32,803 bases of DNA from Lachnospiraceae bacterium (GCA_017436865.1 JAFSCH010000029.1:1-32803); one strand, 5' to 3'. Counted from the stretch's first letter, positions 1 to 7,845 are shown. The notes: generated from the sequence alone by a model not told the origin. Made by a program: numbers and translations.

Positions 1-3
1 AAG

Positions 4-54
4 TTTTCCACAAAAAAATAAAATTGGATAACTATAACTATAGGATGTGGATAA
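4..54. promoter_or_regulatory. Pair of DnaA-box-like 9-mers at left edge
   Basis: TTTTCCACA at 4-12 fits the relaxed DnaA box TTWTNCACA, and TGTGGATAA at 46-54 is a perfect TTATCCACA on the minus strand. They flank an A/T-rich stretch. Base matches are certain; DnaA binding is inference. Positions 55-155 show nothing else I recognise. Confidence 0.35.
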
Positions 55-155
55 CTTTTGTGTTTTATCGCAAGTGCAAAACATATGTTTGGTTTTGCTG
101 AAAAGGCAGGCTATAGATAAATTTACCTTTCATTGCTGCTATTTTGAGGGATTTG

Positions 156-185
156 TTGCAATATATGGAATAATTGTGATATTAT
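156..185 (+). promoter_or_regulatory. Sigma-A type promoter for the 269 gene
   Basis: TTGCAA (156-161), an 18-nt spacer and TATTAT (180-185), with a TG one base before the -10 (extended -10 style). It lies about 80 nt before the start codon at 269. The same TTGCAA -35 is used upstream of rpsJ and rpmJ. Confidence 0.5.
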
Positions 186-268
186 AGACATATGATGATT
201 ACTTGTAAGGATTCAGAACAGCATGTACTGAGTACTTTAAACTAATTTTGTGAGGGAGGATACAAACC

Positions 269-589
269 ATGGATAACAACAATACATTTAATCAAGAGCC
301 ACAGAATGTGCAGATACAACAGCCGTATCAGCAGCCATATCAGAATGATAATTTAGAAGAGCCGGTAAGCTTTGGCGACTGGATGCTCTCCTTATTACTT
401 ATGATGATTCCTTGTGTAAATATCGTTATGATGTTTGTGTACGCATTTGGAAATGGCAAGAAGAGTAAGTCAAACTTCTTTAAGGCATATCTTGTATGGA
501 TGTTAATTTCTGTTGTTTTAAGTGTTATCATCATTGCTATATTTGGTGCATCTATGGCAGCTATGATGGCTTCAATGGGAGCGTATTAA
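269..589 (+). CDS. Small two-TM membrane protein, Q/N/P-rich N-terminus
   Basis: A 106-residue protein of unknown function. Residues 1-35 are rich in Gln, Asn, Pro and Tyr and probably disordered. Two hydrophobic segments follow, about residues 38-60 and 73-97, separated by a short basic loop (GKKSKSN), so both ends may be on the same side of the membrane. The start is supported by GGGAGGA at 254-260. The gene is monocistronic: its own promoter lies upstream and a strong intrinsic terminator follows 20 nt after the stop. Similar small clostridial proteins carry a proline- or glutamine-rich head before two helices, but I cannot assign a role. Confidence 0.75.
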   Translation: MDNNNTFNQEPQNVQIQQPYQQPYQNDNLEEPVSFGDWMLSLLLMMIPCVNIVMMFVYAFGNGKKSKSNFFKAYLVWMLISVVLSVIIIAIFGASMAAMMASMGAY

Positions 590-608
590 TACATAAGGTA
601 GATATGAT

Positions 609-644
609 AAAAAAGCAGATATCGAATTTGATATCTGCTTTTTT
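609..644 (+). terminator. Intrinsic terminator of the 269 gene
   Basis: GCAGATATC (615-623), loop GAATTT, GATATCTGC (630-638), preceded by an A-run and followed by six T. The A and T runs extend the stem. The repeat copy at 646 begins right after it. Confidence 0.9.
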
Positions 645-645
645 A

Positions 646-738
646 GTAATAGGAAATTGCTGTAACATAGTGGTGGTTAAACAAGAATTTCGACAGAAAT
701 TCTTGCTAGAGATTGCCGCTGGGCAATCTCTTTTTTAT
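646..738 (+). repeat. Two-hairpin dispersed repeat, copy A (type I)
   Basis: A 93-bp unit beginning GTAATAGGAAATTGCTGTAA. It has a conserved single-stranded-looking segment (TAGTGGTGGTTAAA), hairpin 1 CAAGAATTTC-GACA-GAAATTCTTG (682-705), hairpin 2 AGAGATTGCC-GCTG-GGCAATCTCT (708-731), then a T-run and AT. It abuts copy B without a gap. The 3' hairpin plus T-run resembles an intrinsic terminator, but no gene ends directly before it. Confidence 0.85.
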
Positions 739-832
739 GTAATAGGAAATTGCTGTAACGTAGTGGTGGTTAAACAAGAATTTCGCAAGAAATTCTTGCC
801 AAGGTGCGTGCGCTGGCACGCACTATTTTTAT
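739..832 (+). repeat. Two-hairpin dispersed repeat, copy B (type II)
   Basis: Same 5' half as copy A. Hairpin 1 is CAAGAATTTC-GCAA-GAAATTCTTG (775-798), now closed by a GNRA tetraloop. Hairpin 2 has a different stem, (G)GTGCGTGC-GCTG-GCACGCACT (803-824), with the same GCTG loop, followed by ATTTTTAT. It ends 7 nt from the stop of the convergent methyltransferase gene. Confidence 0.85.
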
Positions 833-839
833 GTTATTT

Positions 840-1706
840 CTATTTATCGCCAATCCAACGGCCACTTGCACCACAAGGGAGAACGAGTCCATTTGAAGAA
901 ACCGGAAGACCGATTTCAGAAGCTTCGACATGTCCACCAAAGTGGGAACAGATAGCGGTTTCTATCATATAGGTTAAGACTGCAGGCTGTAAGCCTGTTG
1001 TGTAAGAGTTAACCAAAAAGAATAAAGGCTTGTCTGATAAAATCTGAGTAGTCAATTCAATAAATGGGAAAATGGATTCTTCAATTTTCCAGATTTCACC
1101 CTTTGGACCACGTCCATAGGAAGGGGGATCCATAATAATTGCGTCGTATTTGTTGCCACGGCGGATTTCACGTTCTACGAACTTTACACAGTCATCTACG
1201 AGCCAGCGTATAGGAGCATCTTTTAAACCAGAGGAAACAGCATTTTCCTTTGCCCATGCAACCATACCCTTAGAAGCATCCACGTGAGTAACCTGTGCAC
1301 CTGCTGCGGCAGCACTAAGTGTTGCGCCACCAGTATAGGCGAAAAGATTTAAAACTTTAATTGGTCTGCCGGCATTGCGAATCAGCTCTGAGAACCAATC
1401 CCAGTTGACAGCCTGCTCAGGGAACAAACCTGTATGTTTAAAACTGAAAGGCTTAAGGTTGAATGTGAGTTCTCTGTAATGAATACTCCATTCTTCCGGC
1501 AAGTTGAAAAATTGCCATTCACCACCACCCTTTGCACTTCTGTGATAATGTCCATTTTTCTTTTTCCAGCCCTTTTGCGTTTTCGGTGTGTTCCAAATGA
1601 CCTGTGGGTCAGGTCTTACTAAGATATAATCACCCCAACGTTCCAGCTTTTCACCGGATGAGGTGTCTATGACTTCATAATCTTTCCAATTATTAGCTAT
1701 CCACAT
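840..1706 (-). CDS. Class I SAM-dependent methyltransferase, RlmI-like (COG1092 type)
   Basis: 288 residues. Motif I is VLNLFAYTGG (about 118-127) followed by an Ala-rich helix and the acidic residue of HVDASKG; motif IV is DPPSYGRG (193-200). The N-terminal ~85 residues look like the small beta domain that precedes the catalytic domain in 23S rRNA cytosine methyltransferases such as RlmI, but the PUA domain is absent. This makes it a short family member whose RNA target I cannot name. The ATG at 1706 is preferred to a TTG at 1718 because the TTG lies inside TTGGAG, which itself is a good ribosome binding site six bases before the ATG. It is convergent with the 269 gene; the tandem repeats fill the gap. 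Confidence 0.8.
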   Translation of the reverse strand: MWIANNWKDYEVIDTSSGEKLERWGDYILVRPDPQVIWNTPKTQKGWKKKNGHYHRSAKGGGEWQFFNLPEEWSIHYRELTFNLKPFSFKHTGLFPEQAVNWDWFSELIRNAGRPIKVLNLFAYTGGATLSAAAAGAQVTHVDASKGMVAWAKENAVSSGLKDAPIRWLVDDCVKFVEREIRRGNKYDAIIMDPPSYGRGPKGEIWKIEESIFPFIELTTQILSDKPLFFLVNSYTTGLQPAVLTYMIETAICSHFGGHVEASEIGLPVSSNGLVLPCGASGRWIGDK

Positions 1707-1738
1707 AATATACTCCAATCTGTATTTGTTTCTTCCTT

Positions 1739-1767
1739 ATAATATAGGATTATATCATTTGTGTAAA
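1739..1767 (-). promoter_or_regulatory. Promoter of the methyltransferase gene
   Basis: On the minus strand TTTACA (1767-1762), a 17-nt spacer and TATTAT (1744-1739), each one mismatch from consensus. It lies about 32 nt upstream of the ATG at 1706. Confidence 0.55.
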
Positions 1768-1800
1768 TGATAGGAAAGGGCTTTTGTGTAGAATATTTAG

Positions 1801-1830
1801 TTGACAGAATGTAATTTGTTAATGTATATT
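1801..1830 (+). promoter_or_regulatory. Promoter of the 1922-3680 operon
   Basis: Perfect TTGACA (1801-1806), an 18-nt spacer and TATATT (1825-1830). The start codon is about 90 nt downstream. Confidence 0.6.
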
Positions 1831-1921
1831 ACAACAGTATGTAATGCGCAAGGGCATGTGAAGATACAGTGGGTTGTGTGTTGCATATAAAAAATAAAGC
1901 TTTATAAAGGAGAGCAGAATA

Positions 1922-2332
1922 ATGCAAAAGACAAAATTAGGTATTACAATTGGGATGTTAAGTGCGGTAGTTTATTTTACGGCATTGGCAGGAGGATATA
2001 CGCCCCTATTTTTATTGGTAGGATATATTTTGTTATTTGAACAAAATGATTGGCTAAGAAGAGTATGCTACAAGGCTGTTGCGTTAACAATTGCATTTTC
2101 GGGTGCAATGATGATAGTTAATCTTGTTCCACAGGCTTTTGGATGTCTTTCCAATTTCCTTGGCATTTTTAATGGATATCTTCCTTATGGTGTCATTTCT
2201 TCTATTGTATCATTTATCACAAGTGTAATTAGTTTAGTAGAAACTGCACTGTTCTTATTGTTGGCATTAAAAGCAATCAAGTTACAGGATGTTAAAGTGC
2301 AAAAGATTGATAATTTTATTGATACGTTATAA
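1922..2332 (+). CDS. Hypothetical four-helix membrane protein
   Basis: 136 residues, mostly hydrophobic, with likely membrane segments around residues 6-24, 26-40, 52-70 and 88-120 and a short polar C-terminal tail. No catalytic motif is visible. AAAGGAGAG (1907-1915) supports the ATG. The stop codon overlaps the ribosome binding site of the next gene (AAGGAG, 2331-2336), so it is probably co-transcribed and translationally coupled with the zinc-ribbon protein. The pair may form a membrane unit, but that is only inferred from spacing. Confidence 0.7.
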   Translation: MQKTKLGITIGMLSAVVYFTALAGGYTPLFLLVGYILLFEQNDWLRRVCYKAVALTIAFSGAMMIVNLVPQAFGCLSNFLGIFNGYLPYGVISSIVSFITSVISLVETALFLLLALKAIKLQDVKVQKIDNFIDTL

Positions 2333-2342
2333 GGAGAAAAGG

Positions 2343-3680
2343 ATGTTTTGTAGAAATTGTGGTACGCAGTTACCTGAGGGAGCTACCCATTGTGTACAGT
2401 GTGGTTATGCAGTAGAGCAGGAAAATGTGAAAGAGACCAAGAGTGTTTCTGGAGTTGATGTTAAGGAAAAGATTCAAAAGAATCGAAAGGGCTTGCTGGT
2501 TGCAGGCGCGGTTGTCGTTGTGGCATTGCTTGTCATTGTATTGTTTGTTACAAAGAAGACTACGATTAATTTAAATGATTATGTTACTATTGAGTTTTCT
2601 GGTTATGATACATTAGGAAAAGCTACTTATGAATTTGACGAAGATGCTTTTTGTGATGACTATGAAGATAAAGTGAAAATGAAAAAGCAAAAGATGGATA
2701 GTGAGTTAGAAGAGTTATATTCTTACTTATCTGATGATATGGACTGTGAGATTCTTTTGTATAGTTGCGTGGATGGAAAATTGAAAGATGCAAGTGGATT
2801 ATCCAATGGCGATACTGTTGTATATACATGGGATTGTAATGATGAACTTGCAAAAGAGAATTTCAATGTCAAATTCAAATACAAAGATATAGAAGTTAAG
2901 GTTGAAGGGCTGGAAAAGGCAAAACTGGTTAATCCATTTGAGTCAATCAATATTGTTTATACAGGTATTGCTCCAAACGGAAGTGTACAAGTTGAGAAGA
3001 ATTCTAATGAGCCGATTATCAAGAATATTTATTTTGAAATAACACCTAATTCAGGATTGAAGAATGGGGATGAAGTTACAGTTCGCGTACAAAATGCAGG
3101 AGATGCTTCTTATTATGTAGAAAATTACGGAGTAATTTTAGCAGAAACAGAAAAGACATATACAGTTGAGGGATTAGATTGTTATGTACAAGGTGCTGCA
3201 GAGATTTCAGAAGATGTTCTTGAAAAAATGAAAAAGCAGGCAGAAGATAGTTTTTATGCGAAAACTGCAAAATGGGATGAACGTGTAAGCGCTACAAATG
3301 TAAGTTATATAGGAAACTATTTCCTGAAGCCTAAATTTAATGGCGGCGGTTCTTATAATAATTATATATATCTTATCTATAAGATTGATACAACATTTGA
3401 AAATGATATGTATAGCGAAAATGTTTCTTTCTATTATTATGTTAAATTTTCTAACATAATGAAACTTTCAGATGGATCATGCTCAGTAGACTTGTCAAGT
3501 TATGATACTGCTTCTGAATGGAATGGATTCAATCATGAATTCAAATGGGGAGAGGCATGGAATGAAAGAGTTACTCTGACTTACCCAGGTTATGAAAGTA
3601 TTGATACTATGTTCAATAAGCTCGTAACAGCTGTAGTAAGTGATTATGAATATGAGAACAATGTGGTTGAAACAGAGTAA
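2343..3680 (+). CDS. Zinc-ribbon, single-TM protein with large extracytoplasmic part
   Basis: 445 residues. The N-terminal zinc ribbon has Cys3-x2-Cys6 and Cys17-x2-Cys20. A charged linker leads to one membrane helix (about 50-69), then roughly 375 residues outside the cell. The outer part contains two or more beta-rich stretches beginning NLNDYVTIEF and NIVYTGIAPNG, followed by a Tyr/Asn-rich C-terminal domain. This cytosolic zinc ribbon plus outer domain plan resembles the YvbJ/TcaA-type proteins of Firmicutes; function unknown. The ATG at 2343 is chosen for its AAGGAG at 2331-2336; an in-frame upstream start at 2289 would overlap the previous gene and lacks a ribosome binding site. Confidence 0.8.
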   Translation: MFCRNCGTQLPEGATHCVQCGYAVEQENVKETKSVSGVDVKEKIQKNRKGLLVAGAVVVVALLVIVLFVTKKTTINLNDYVTIEFSGYDTLGKATYEFDEDAFCDDYEDKVKMKKQKMDSELEELYSYLSDDMDCEILLYSCVDGKLKDASGLSNGDTVVYTWDCNDELAKENFNVKFKYKDIEVKVEGLEKAKLVNPFESINIVYTGIAPNGSVQVEKNSNEPIIKNIYFEITPNSGLKNGDEVTVRVQNAGDASYYVENYGVILAETEKTYTVEGLDCYVQGAAEISEDVLEKMKKQAEDSFYAKTAKWDERVSATNVSYIGNYFLKPKFNGGGSYNNYIYLIYKIDTTFENDMYSENVSFYYYVKFSNIMKLSDGSCSVDLSSYDTASEWNGFNHEFKWGEAWNERVTLTYPGYESIDTMFNKLVTAVVSDYEYENNVVETE

Positions 3681-3771
3681 ACATACACTTAAAATATTGA
3701 TGCCTAAATAGAGGAAAGAGATAATTAATTTATAAGACCTTAATAATTTGAGCATTTTCATCTTTTCTTAA

Positions 3772-3804
3772 AGACCCATCAATCGTTACGATTGGTGGGT
3801 TTTT
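3772..3804 (+). terminator. Intrinsic terminator after the zinc-ribbon gene
   Basis: ACCCATCAATCG (3774-3785), loop TTA, CGATTGGTGGGT (3789-3800) with one T-G wobble, then a T-run. It separates this operon from the S10 promoter. Confidence 0.9.
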
Positions 3805-3873
3805 AAAATAGTGTTTAGAATACTAGGGATTGTTTTGTATTTCAAAAAAAACAATGTTTTTTAGTAAAAACAC

Positions 3874-3902
3874 TTGCAAATCACATAAGCCTACGCTATA
3901 CT
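3874..3902 (+). promoter_or_regulatory. Main promoter of the S10-spc ribosomal operon
   Basis: TTGCAA (3874-3879), exactly 17 nt, TATACT (3897-3902). Transcription should begin near 3909 and produce a leader of about 275 nt before rpsJ. Confidence 0.8.
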
Positions 3903-3908
3903 ATCAAT

Positions 3909-4184
3909 TGCTGTGACATGATAGCGTTGAAACGAGAGGTTGCTACTGTAAGGTAGGTTTTCCGTGGAGCGAATGTCAAGTTAGGAAACTGGCGACAAGT
4001 CACTGTACAAAGCAAAAAAGTCTACTGATATTACAGAAGTAGAAACGACGTGTAAAGTAATGCAATATCGAAAGAGGTATGCCTATATGTTTGGGCGTAA
4101 AATGCATGACACACACGGGAGAGTGTACAGTCACCGCTTGTCGTACTTAGAAATGAAAAGTGCGAAAAGGAGGCGACTTTTTTT
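3909..4184 (+). ncRNA. Structured leader of the S10 operon (candidate r-protein autoregulatory leader)
   Basis: Visible pairings are: TGACAT (3914-3919) with ATGTCA (3973-3978); a long-range stem GCGACAAG (3992-3999) with CTTGTCGT (4137-4144), continued after an internal loop by CTGTAC (4003-4008) with GTACAG (4125-4130); GATATT with AATATC inside it; and an SD-containing hairpin at the end. In E. coli the S10 leader is bound by L4 (rplD); whether L4 or another protein acts here is inference. The region also contains a short open frame at 4087-4200. Confidence 0.7.
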
Positions 4185-4200
4185 ATGGCAAGTCAGGTAA
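4087..4200 (+). other. Possible 37-codon upstream ORF overlapping rpsJ start
   Basis: An ATG at 4087 preceded by AAAGAGGT (4071-4078, 8-nt spacing) opens a 37-codon frame, begins [14 protein letters not shown], is very basic, and ends with TAA at 4198-4200, 16 nt inside rpsJ in another frame. It runs through the long-range stem and the rpsJ SD hairpin. It may be chance in a structured leader. Confidence 0.25.
4156..4184 (+). promoter_or_regulatory. SD-in-loop hairpin with T-run before rpsJ
   Basis: AAAAGT-G-CG (4156-4164) pairs with CG-ACTTTT (4174-4181) around a loop AAAAGGAGG (4165-4173), the rpsJ ribosome binding site. Seven T follow, running straight to the ATG. The same element looks both like a ribosome-site presenter and like a weak intrinsic terminator. 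Confidence 0.5.
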
Positions 4201-4502
4201 TGAGAATTACATTAAAAGCTTATGATCATCAGTTAGTTGATGCATCTGCCAAAAAAATCATCGAAACAGTTAAAAAGAATGGATCACAGGTAAGTGGACC
4301 AGTACCTCTTCCTACAAAGAAGGAAGTTGTAACAATTTTAAGAGCTGTACACAAGTACAAGGACTCTAGAGAGCAGTTCGAGCAGAGAACTCATAAGAGA
4401 TTGATTGATATCATCACACCGACACCTAAGACTGTAGATGCGTTACAGAGATTAGAAATGCCGGCTGGTGTTTACATCGATATCAAAATGAAGAACAAAT
4501 AA
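4185..4502 (+). CDS. rpsJ: 30S ribosomal protein S10 (NusE)
   Basis: 105 residues, full length for S10. The family signature [10 protein letters not shown] begins at residue 6, and the conserved VSGPVPLPT and THKRLIDI blocks are present. S10 sits in the 30S head and, as NusE, pairs with NusB in antitermination. The start is fixed by AAAAGGAGG at 4165-4173, with an unusually long 11-nt spacing made of the T-run that ends the leader hairpin. It is the first gene of the S10 operon, followed after 59 nt by rplC. Confidence 0.98.
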   Translation: MASQVMRITLKAYDHQLVDASAKKIIETVKKNGSQVSGPVPLPTKKEVVTILRAVHKYKDSREQFEQRTHKRLIDIITPTPKTVDALQRLEMPAGVYIDIKMKNK

Positions 4503-4561
4503 GACCCCTACTAGTATGAACGACTAGCTCGTTCCGCTGTAGAACAAATGGAGGTAAAGAA

Positions 4562-5245
4562 ATGAAGAAAGCTATCTTAGCTACAAAAGTCGGAATGACT
4601 CAAATCTTCAACGAAGACGGTTCTTTAATTCCAGTAACCGTACTTCAGGCTGGACCTTGTGTAGTAACACAGGTTAAGACAGTAGAAAATGATGGATACA
4701 AGGCTGTGCAGGTCGGCTTTGTAGACAAGAAAGACAAGATTGTTAACAAGGACAAGAGTGGTAAGAAGGAAGTTATCCACAGACATGGTGTTAACAAGGC
4801 TCAGAAGGGACACTTTGACAAGGCAGGCGTTTCTTCTAAGAGATATTTAAGAGAGTTCAAGTTTGAAAATGCAGAAGAGTATGCATTAGGAAATGAAATC
4901 AAGGCTGACATTTTTGCAGCTGGCGATAAAATTGATGCATCTGCAATTTCTAAAGGTAAAGGATTCCAGGGTGCAATTAAGAGACATGGTCAGCACAGAG
5001 GACCTATGGCACATGGTTCTAAGTTCCATCGTCATCAGGGTTCAAACGGTGCATGTTCTTCTCCTTCAAGAGTATTCAAGGGCAAGGGTATGCCAGGTCA
5101 TATGGGCTGCGTAAAGGTTACTGTTCAGAATCTTGAGGTTGTAAGAGTAGACGCTGAGAAGAATTTACTTTTAGTAAAGGGTGCAGTACCAGGACCTAAG
5201 AAAGCTTTAGTAACAATCAAAGAAACCGTTAAGGTTCAGGCTTAA
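4562..5245 (+). CDS. rplC: 50S ribosomal protein L3
   Basis: 227 residues, slightly longer than the usual 205-212; the extra residues are in the Lys-rich stretch around residues 56-80. The conserved start [12 protein letters not shown] and the tail [12 protein letters not shown] are clear. L3 organises 23S rRNA near the peptidyl transferase centre through its extended loop ([13 protein letters not shown]). The Gln that PrmB methylates in E. coli L3 appears to be Ala here (GSNGACSS). GGAGGT at 4550-4555 supports the start. The 59-nt gap upstream can form either CTAGT/ACTAG or GAACGA/TCGTTC hairpins, which exclude each other. Confidence 0.98.
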   Translation: MKKAILATKVGMTQIFNEDGSLIPVTVLQAGPCVVTQVKTVENDGYKAVQVGFVDKKDKIVNKDKSGKKEVIHRHGVNKAQKGHFDKAGVSSKRYLREFKFENAEEYALGNEIKADIFAAGDKIDASAISKGKGFQGAIKRHGQHRGPMAHGSKFHRHQGSNGACSSPSRVFKGKGMPGHMGCVKVTVQNLEVVRVDAEKNLLLVKGAVPGPKKALVTIKETVKVQA

Positions 5246-5270
5246 TTAGGACGAAAGGAGGACCACACAG

Positions 5271-5891
5271 ATGGCAAAAGTATCTGTTTATAATATGGAA
5301 GGCAAGGAAGTTGAAACTATCGACTTAAACGATGCTGTCTTCGGTGTTGAAGTGAATGAGCACTTAGTACACATGGCAGTTGTTCAGCAACTTGCAAATA
5401 TGCGTCAGGGTACACAGAAAGCAAAGACTCGTTCTGAAGTATCCGGTGGTGGAAGAAAACCTTGGAGACAGAAGGGAACAGGTCATGCAAGACAGGGTTC
5501 AACAAGATCTCCACAGTGGACAGGTGGCGGTGTAGTATTCGCTCCAGTACCAAGAGATTATTCTTTCAAGTTAAACAAGAAGGAAAAGAGAGCAGCATTA
5601 AAGTCTGCATTAACAAGTAGAGTTCAGGAGAACAAGCTTATCGTTATCGATGAGTTAAAGTTCGAAGAAATCAAGACAAAGAACTTCAAGAACGTTATGG
5701 ATAACTTAAAGCTTGCAAAGGCATACGTTGTTCTTAACGAGAATGATGAAAAGGTTGTTATGTCAGCAAAGAATCTTCCTAACGTACAGACAGCATTAAC
5801 AAATACAATTAATGTTTACGACGTTATGAAGGGTGGTACAGTAGTTCTTACAAAGGATGCTGTTAAGACTATCGAGGAGGTGTACGCATAA
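5271..5891 (+). CDS. rplD: 50S ribosomal protein L4
   Basis: 206 residues, normal length. The long tunnel loop, with [20 protein letters not shown] around residues 63-82, is intact; in other bacteria macrolide-resistance changes cluster here. L4 lines the exit tunnel, and in E. coli it represses its own operon through the S10 leader, so it is the leading candidate ligand for the leader at 3909-4184. AAAGGAGG precedes the ATG. Its TAA overlaps the rplW ATG by one base (TAATG). Confidence 0.98.
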   Translation: MAKVSVYNMEGKEVETIDLNDAVFGVEVNEHLVHMAVVQQLANMRQGTQKAKTRSEVSGGGRKPWRQKGTGHARQGSTRSPQWTGGGVVFAPVPRDYSFKLNKKEKRAALKSALTSRVQENKLIVIDELKFEEIKTKNFKNVMDNLKLAKAYVVLNENDEKVVMSAKNLPNVQTALTNTINVYDVMKGGTVVLTKDAVKTIEEVYA

Positions 5892-6190
5892 TGGCAGATA
5901 TTAAGTATTATGATGTAATCCTCAAACCAGTTATTACAGAAAAGAGTATGGCTGGTATGGGCGAAAAGAAGTATACATTCTTAGTTCATACAGAAGCAAA
6001 CAAGTCTCAGATTAAGGAAGCTGTTGAGAAGATGTTCGAAGGAACAAAGGTTAAGAAAGTTAACACAATGAACATGGACGGCAAGACAAAGAGACGTGGT
6101 GCTGTTTATGGAAAGACAGCTAAGACTAAGAAGGCAATCGTACAGTTGACAGAAGATAGCAAGGATATTGAGATTTTCTCAGGACTGTAA
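5891..6190 (+). CDS. rplW: 50S ribosomal protein L23
   Basis: 99 residues, full length. L23 lies beside the tunnel exit and is the docking point for trigger factor and SRP; the docking Glu is in KPVITEKS (residues ~12-19). Its start is coupled to rplD by a one-base TAATG overlap with AGGAGG just upstream inside rplD. A 72-nt gap follows before rplB. Confidence 0.97.
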   Translation: MADIKYYDVILKPVITEKSMAGMGEKKYTFLVHTEANKSQIKEAVEKMFEGTKVKKVNTMNMDGKTKRRGAVYGKTAKTKKAIVQLTEDSKDIEIFSGL

Positions 6191-6262
6191 GAAGCGGCTC
6201 ATAAGAGCAGAGCAACTATACACAATCAAGTGTGATAATAAAAAAGCAAAGGAGATATTACA

Positions 6263-7105
6263 ATGGGAATTAAAACATATAACCCATATACACCTTCCAG
6301 AAGAAATATGACAGGTTCTGATTTCTCTGAGATCACAAAGAAAACTCCTGAAAAGTCTCTTTGTGTATCTAAGAAGAAGAATGCTGGACGTAATAATCAG
6401 GGTAAGATTACAGTTAGACACCATGGTGGTGGACATAGACAGAAATATAGAATCATCGATTTCAAGAGAAATAAAGATGGTATCGCAGCAAAGGTTATCG
6501 GTATCGAGTACGATCCAAACAGATCTGCTAATATCGCATTAATCTGCTACGAAGATGGTCAGAAAGCATACATCATCGCTCCAGAAGGATTAACAGATGG
6601 AATGAAGGTTATGAATGGACCAGAAGCAGAAGTAAGAGTTGGTAACTGCTTACCACTTTCTGAGATTCCAGTTGGTACTATGGTACACAACGTTGAATTA
6701 TATCCAGGCAAGGGCGGACAGTTAGTACGTTCTGCAGGAAACAGTGCACAGTTAATGGCTAAAGAAGGAAAATATGCAACACTTAGACTTCCTTCAGGTG
6801 AAATGAGAATGGTGCCTATCGTTTGTAGAGCATCCATCGGTGTTGTAGGTAACGGTGATCACAACCTTATCAAAATCGGTAAAGCAGGACGTAAGCGTCA
6901 CATGGGTATCAGACCTACAGTTCGTGGTTCCGTAATGAACCCTAATGACCATCCACACGGTGGTGGTGAAGGTAAGACTGGTATCGGTCGTCCAGGTCCA
7001 TCTACACCTTGGGGCAAGCCAGCTCTTGGATTAAAGACAAGAAAGAGCAAGAAAGCTTCTAACAAGTTAATCGTAAGAAGAAGAGATGGAAAAGCTATCA
7101 AATAA
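6263..7105 (+). CDS. rplB: 50S ribosomal protein L2
   Basis: 280 residues, typical. L2 supports subunit association and the peptidyl transferase centre. The functional loop [13 protein letters not shown], with the conserved His, is intact, and the basic C-terminal tail ([16 protein letters not shown]) is present. Start supported by AAAGGAG about 10 nt upstream. Followed after 41 nt by rpsS. Confidence 0.98.
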   Translation: MGIKTYNPYTPSRRNMTGSDFSEITKKTPEKSLCVSKKKNAGRNNQGKITVRHHGGGHRQKYRIIDFKRNKDGIAAKVIGIEYDPNRSANIALICYEDGQKAYIIAPEGLTDGMKVMNGPEAEVRVGNCLPLSEIPVGTMVHNVELYPGKGGQLVRSAGNSAQLMAKEGKYATLRLPSGEMRMVPIVCRASIGVVGNGDHNLIKIGKAGRKRHMGIRPTVRGSVMNPNDHPHGGGEGKTGIGRPGPSTPWGKPALGLKTRKSKKASNKLIVRRRDGKAIK

Positions 7106-7146
7106 TAGCTGAAACAGTTTATCGATAATAAGGAGGAACAAACCTA

Positions 7147-7428
7147 ATGGCTAGATCATTAAAAAAAGGTCCATTCGCAGATGAAAGCCTGTTAAAAAAG
7201 GTAGATGCAATGAATGCGTCTGGAAGCAAATCAGTAATTAAGACATGGTCCCGTCGTTCTACAATTTTCCCTGCATTCGTAGGTCATACAATTGCAGTTC
7301 ATGACGGAAGAAAACATGTGCCTGTATACGTAACAGAAGATATGGTTGGACATAAGCTTGGTGAATTCGTTGCAACCAGAACTTATAGAGGACATGGCAA
7401 AGACGAAAAGAAATCTAAGGTAAGATAA
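7147..7428 (+). CDS. rpsS: 30S ribosomal protein S19
   Basis: 93 residues, complete. It starts [10 protein letters not shown] and has the conserved [10 protein letters not shown] and [10 protein letters not shown] blocks. S19 forms a head complex with S13, encoded downstream at 17661. AAGGAGG lies upstream. The stop is 21 nt before the rplV ATG. Confidence 0.98.
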   Translation: MARSLKKGPFADESLLKKVDAMNASGSKSVIKTWSRRSTIFPAFVGHTIAVHDGRKHVPVYVTEDMVGHKLGEFVATRTYRGHGKDEKKSKVR

Positions 7429-7449
7429 AATTTGAAAGGAGGTTCAACC

Positions 7450-7845
7450 ATGGCTAAGGAAAAATACAGCAGAACTGGTTATAAAAGAAAAAGAAATTTA
7501 GAAAATAGAGAAACAAGACCATCAGCAAAGCTCTCTTACGCTAGAGTATCTGTTCAGAAAGCTTGCTTCGTATTAGATGCCATCAGAGGTAAGGACGTAC
7601 AGAGCGCACTTGCACTTCTTGAGTATAACCCAAGATATGCTTCTAGCATCATCAAGAAGTTATTAGAGTCTGCAATTGCTAACGCTGAGAATAACAATGG
7701 TATGAACGCTGAGAACCTTTATATTGCAGCTTGTTTTGCAAATAAGGGACCTACAATGAAGAGAGTAAAACCTAGAGCACAGGGTAGAGCTTATAGAATC
7801 GAGAAGAGAATGAGCCACATTACAATCGTGCTCGACGAGAGATAG
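7450..7845 (+). CDS. rplV: 50S ribosomal protein L22
   Basis: 131 residues from the ATG at 7450, which has AAAGGAGG (7435-7442) at proper spacing. An in-frame TTG at 7432 is rejected because it lies before that ribosome binding site. The N-terminus (about 25 residues of Lys/Arg/Asn-rich sequence) is longer than in E. coli L22. The tunnel beta-hairpin [18 protein letters not shown] is intact. L22 and L4 together form the tunnel constriction. Confidence 0.97.
   Translation: MAKEKYSRTGYKRKRNLENRETRPSAKLSYARVSVQKACFVLDAIRGKDVQSALALLEYNPRYASSIIKKLLESAIANAENNNGMNAENLYIAACFANKGPTMKRVKPRAQGRAYRIEKRMSHITIVLDER

Noticed and set aside
646-832. CRISPR array
   Set aside because: Only two 93-bp abutting units with no spacers, and similar units occur singly elsewhere; no cas genes.
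496-972. 158-codon plus-strand frame with an internally repeated peptide (NCC..VVVKQEF)
   Set aside because: It overlaps the 269 gene, runs through the terminator and both repeat copies and into the antisense of the methyltransferase. The peptide repeat is only the DNA repeat read in frame.
2623-3270. Minus-strand frames inside the zinc-ribbon gene
   Set aside because: Shadows of a well-supported coding sequence, without ribosome binding sites or recognisable motifs. The same holds for antisense frames throughout the ribosomal operons.
7432-7449. TTG start for rplV at 7432
   Set aside because: It precedes the AAAGGAGG that serves the ATG at 7450.
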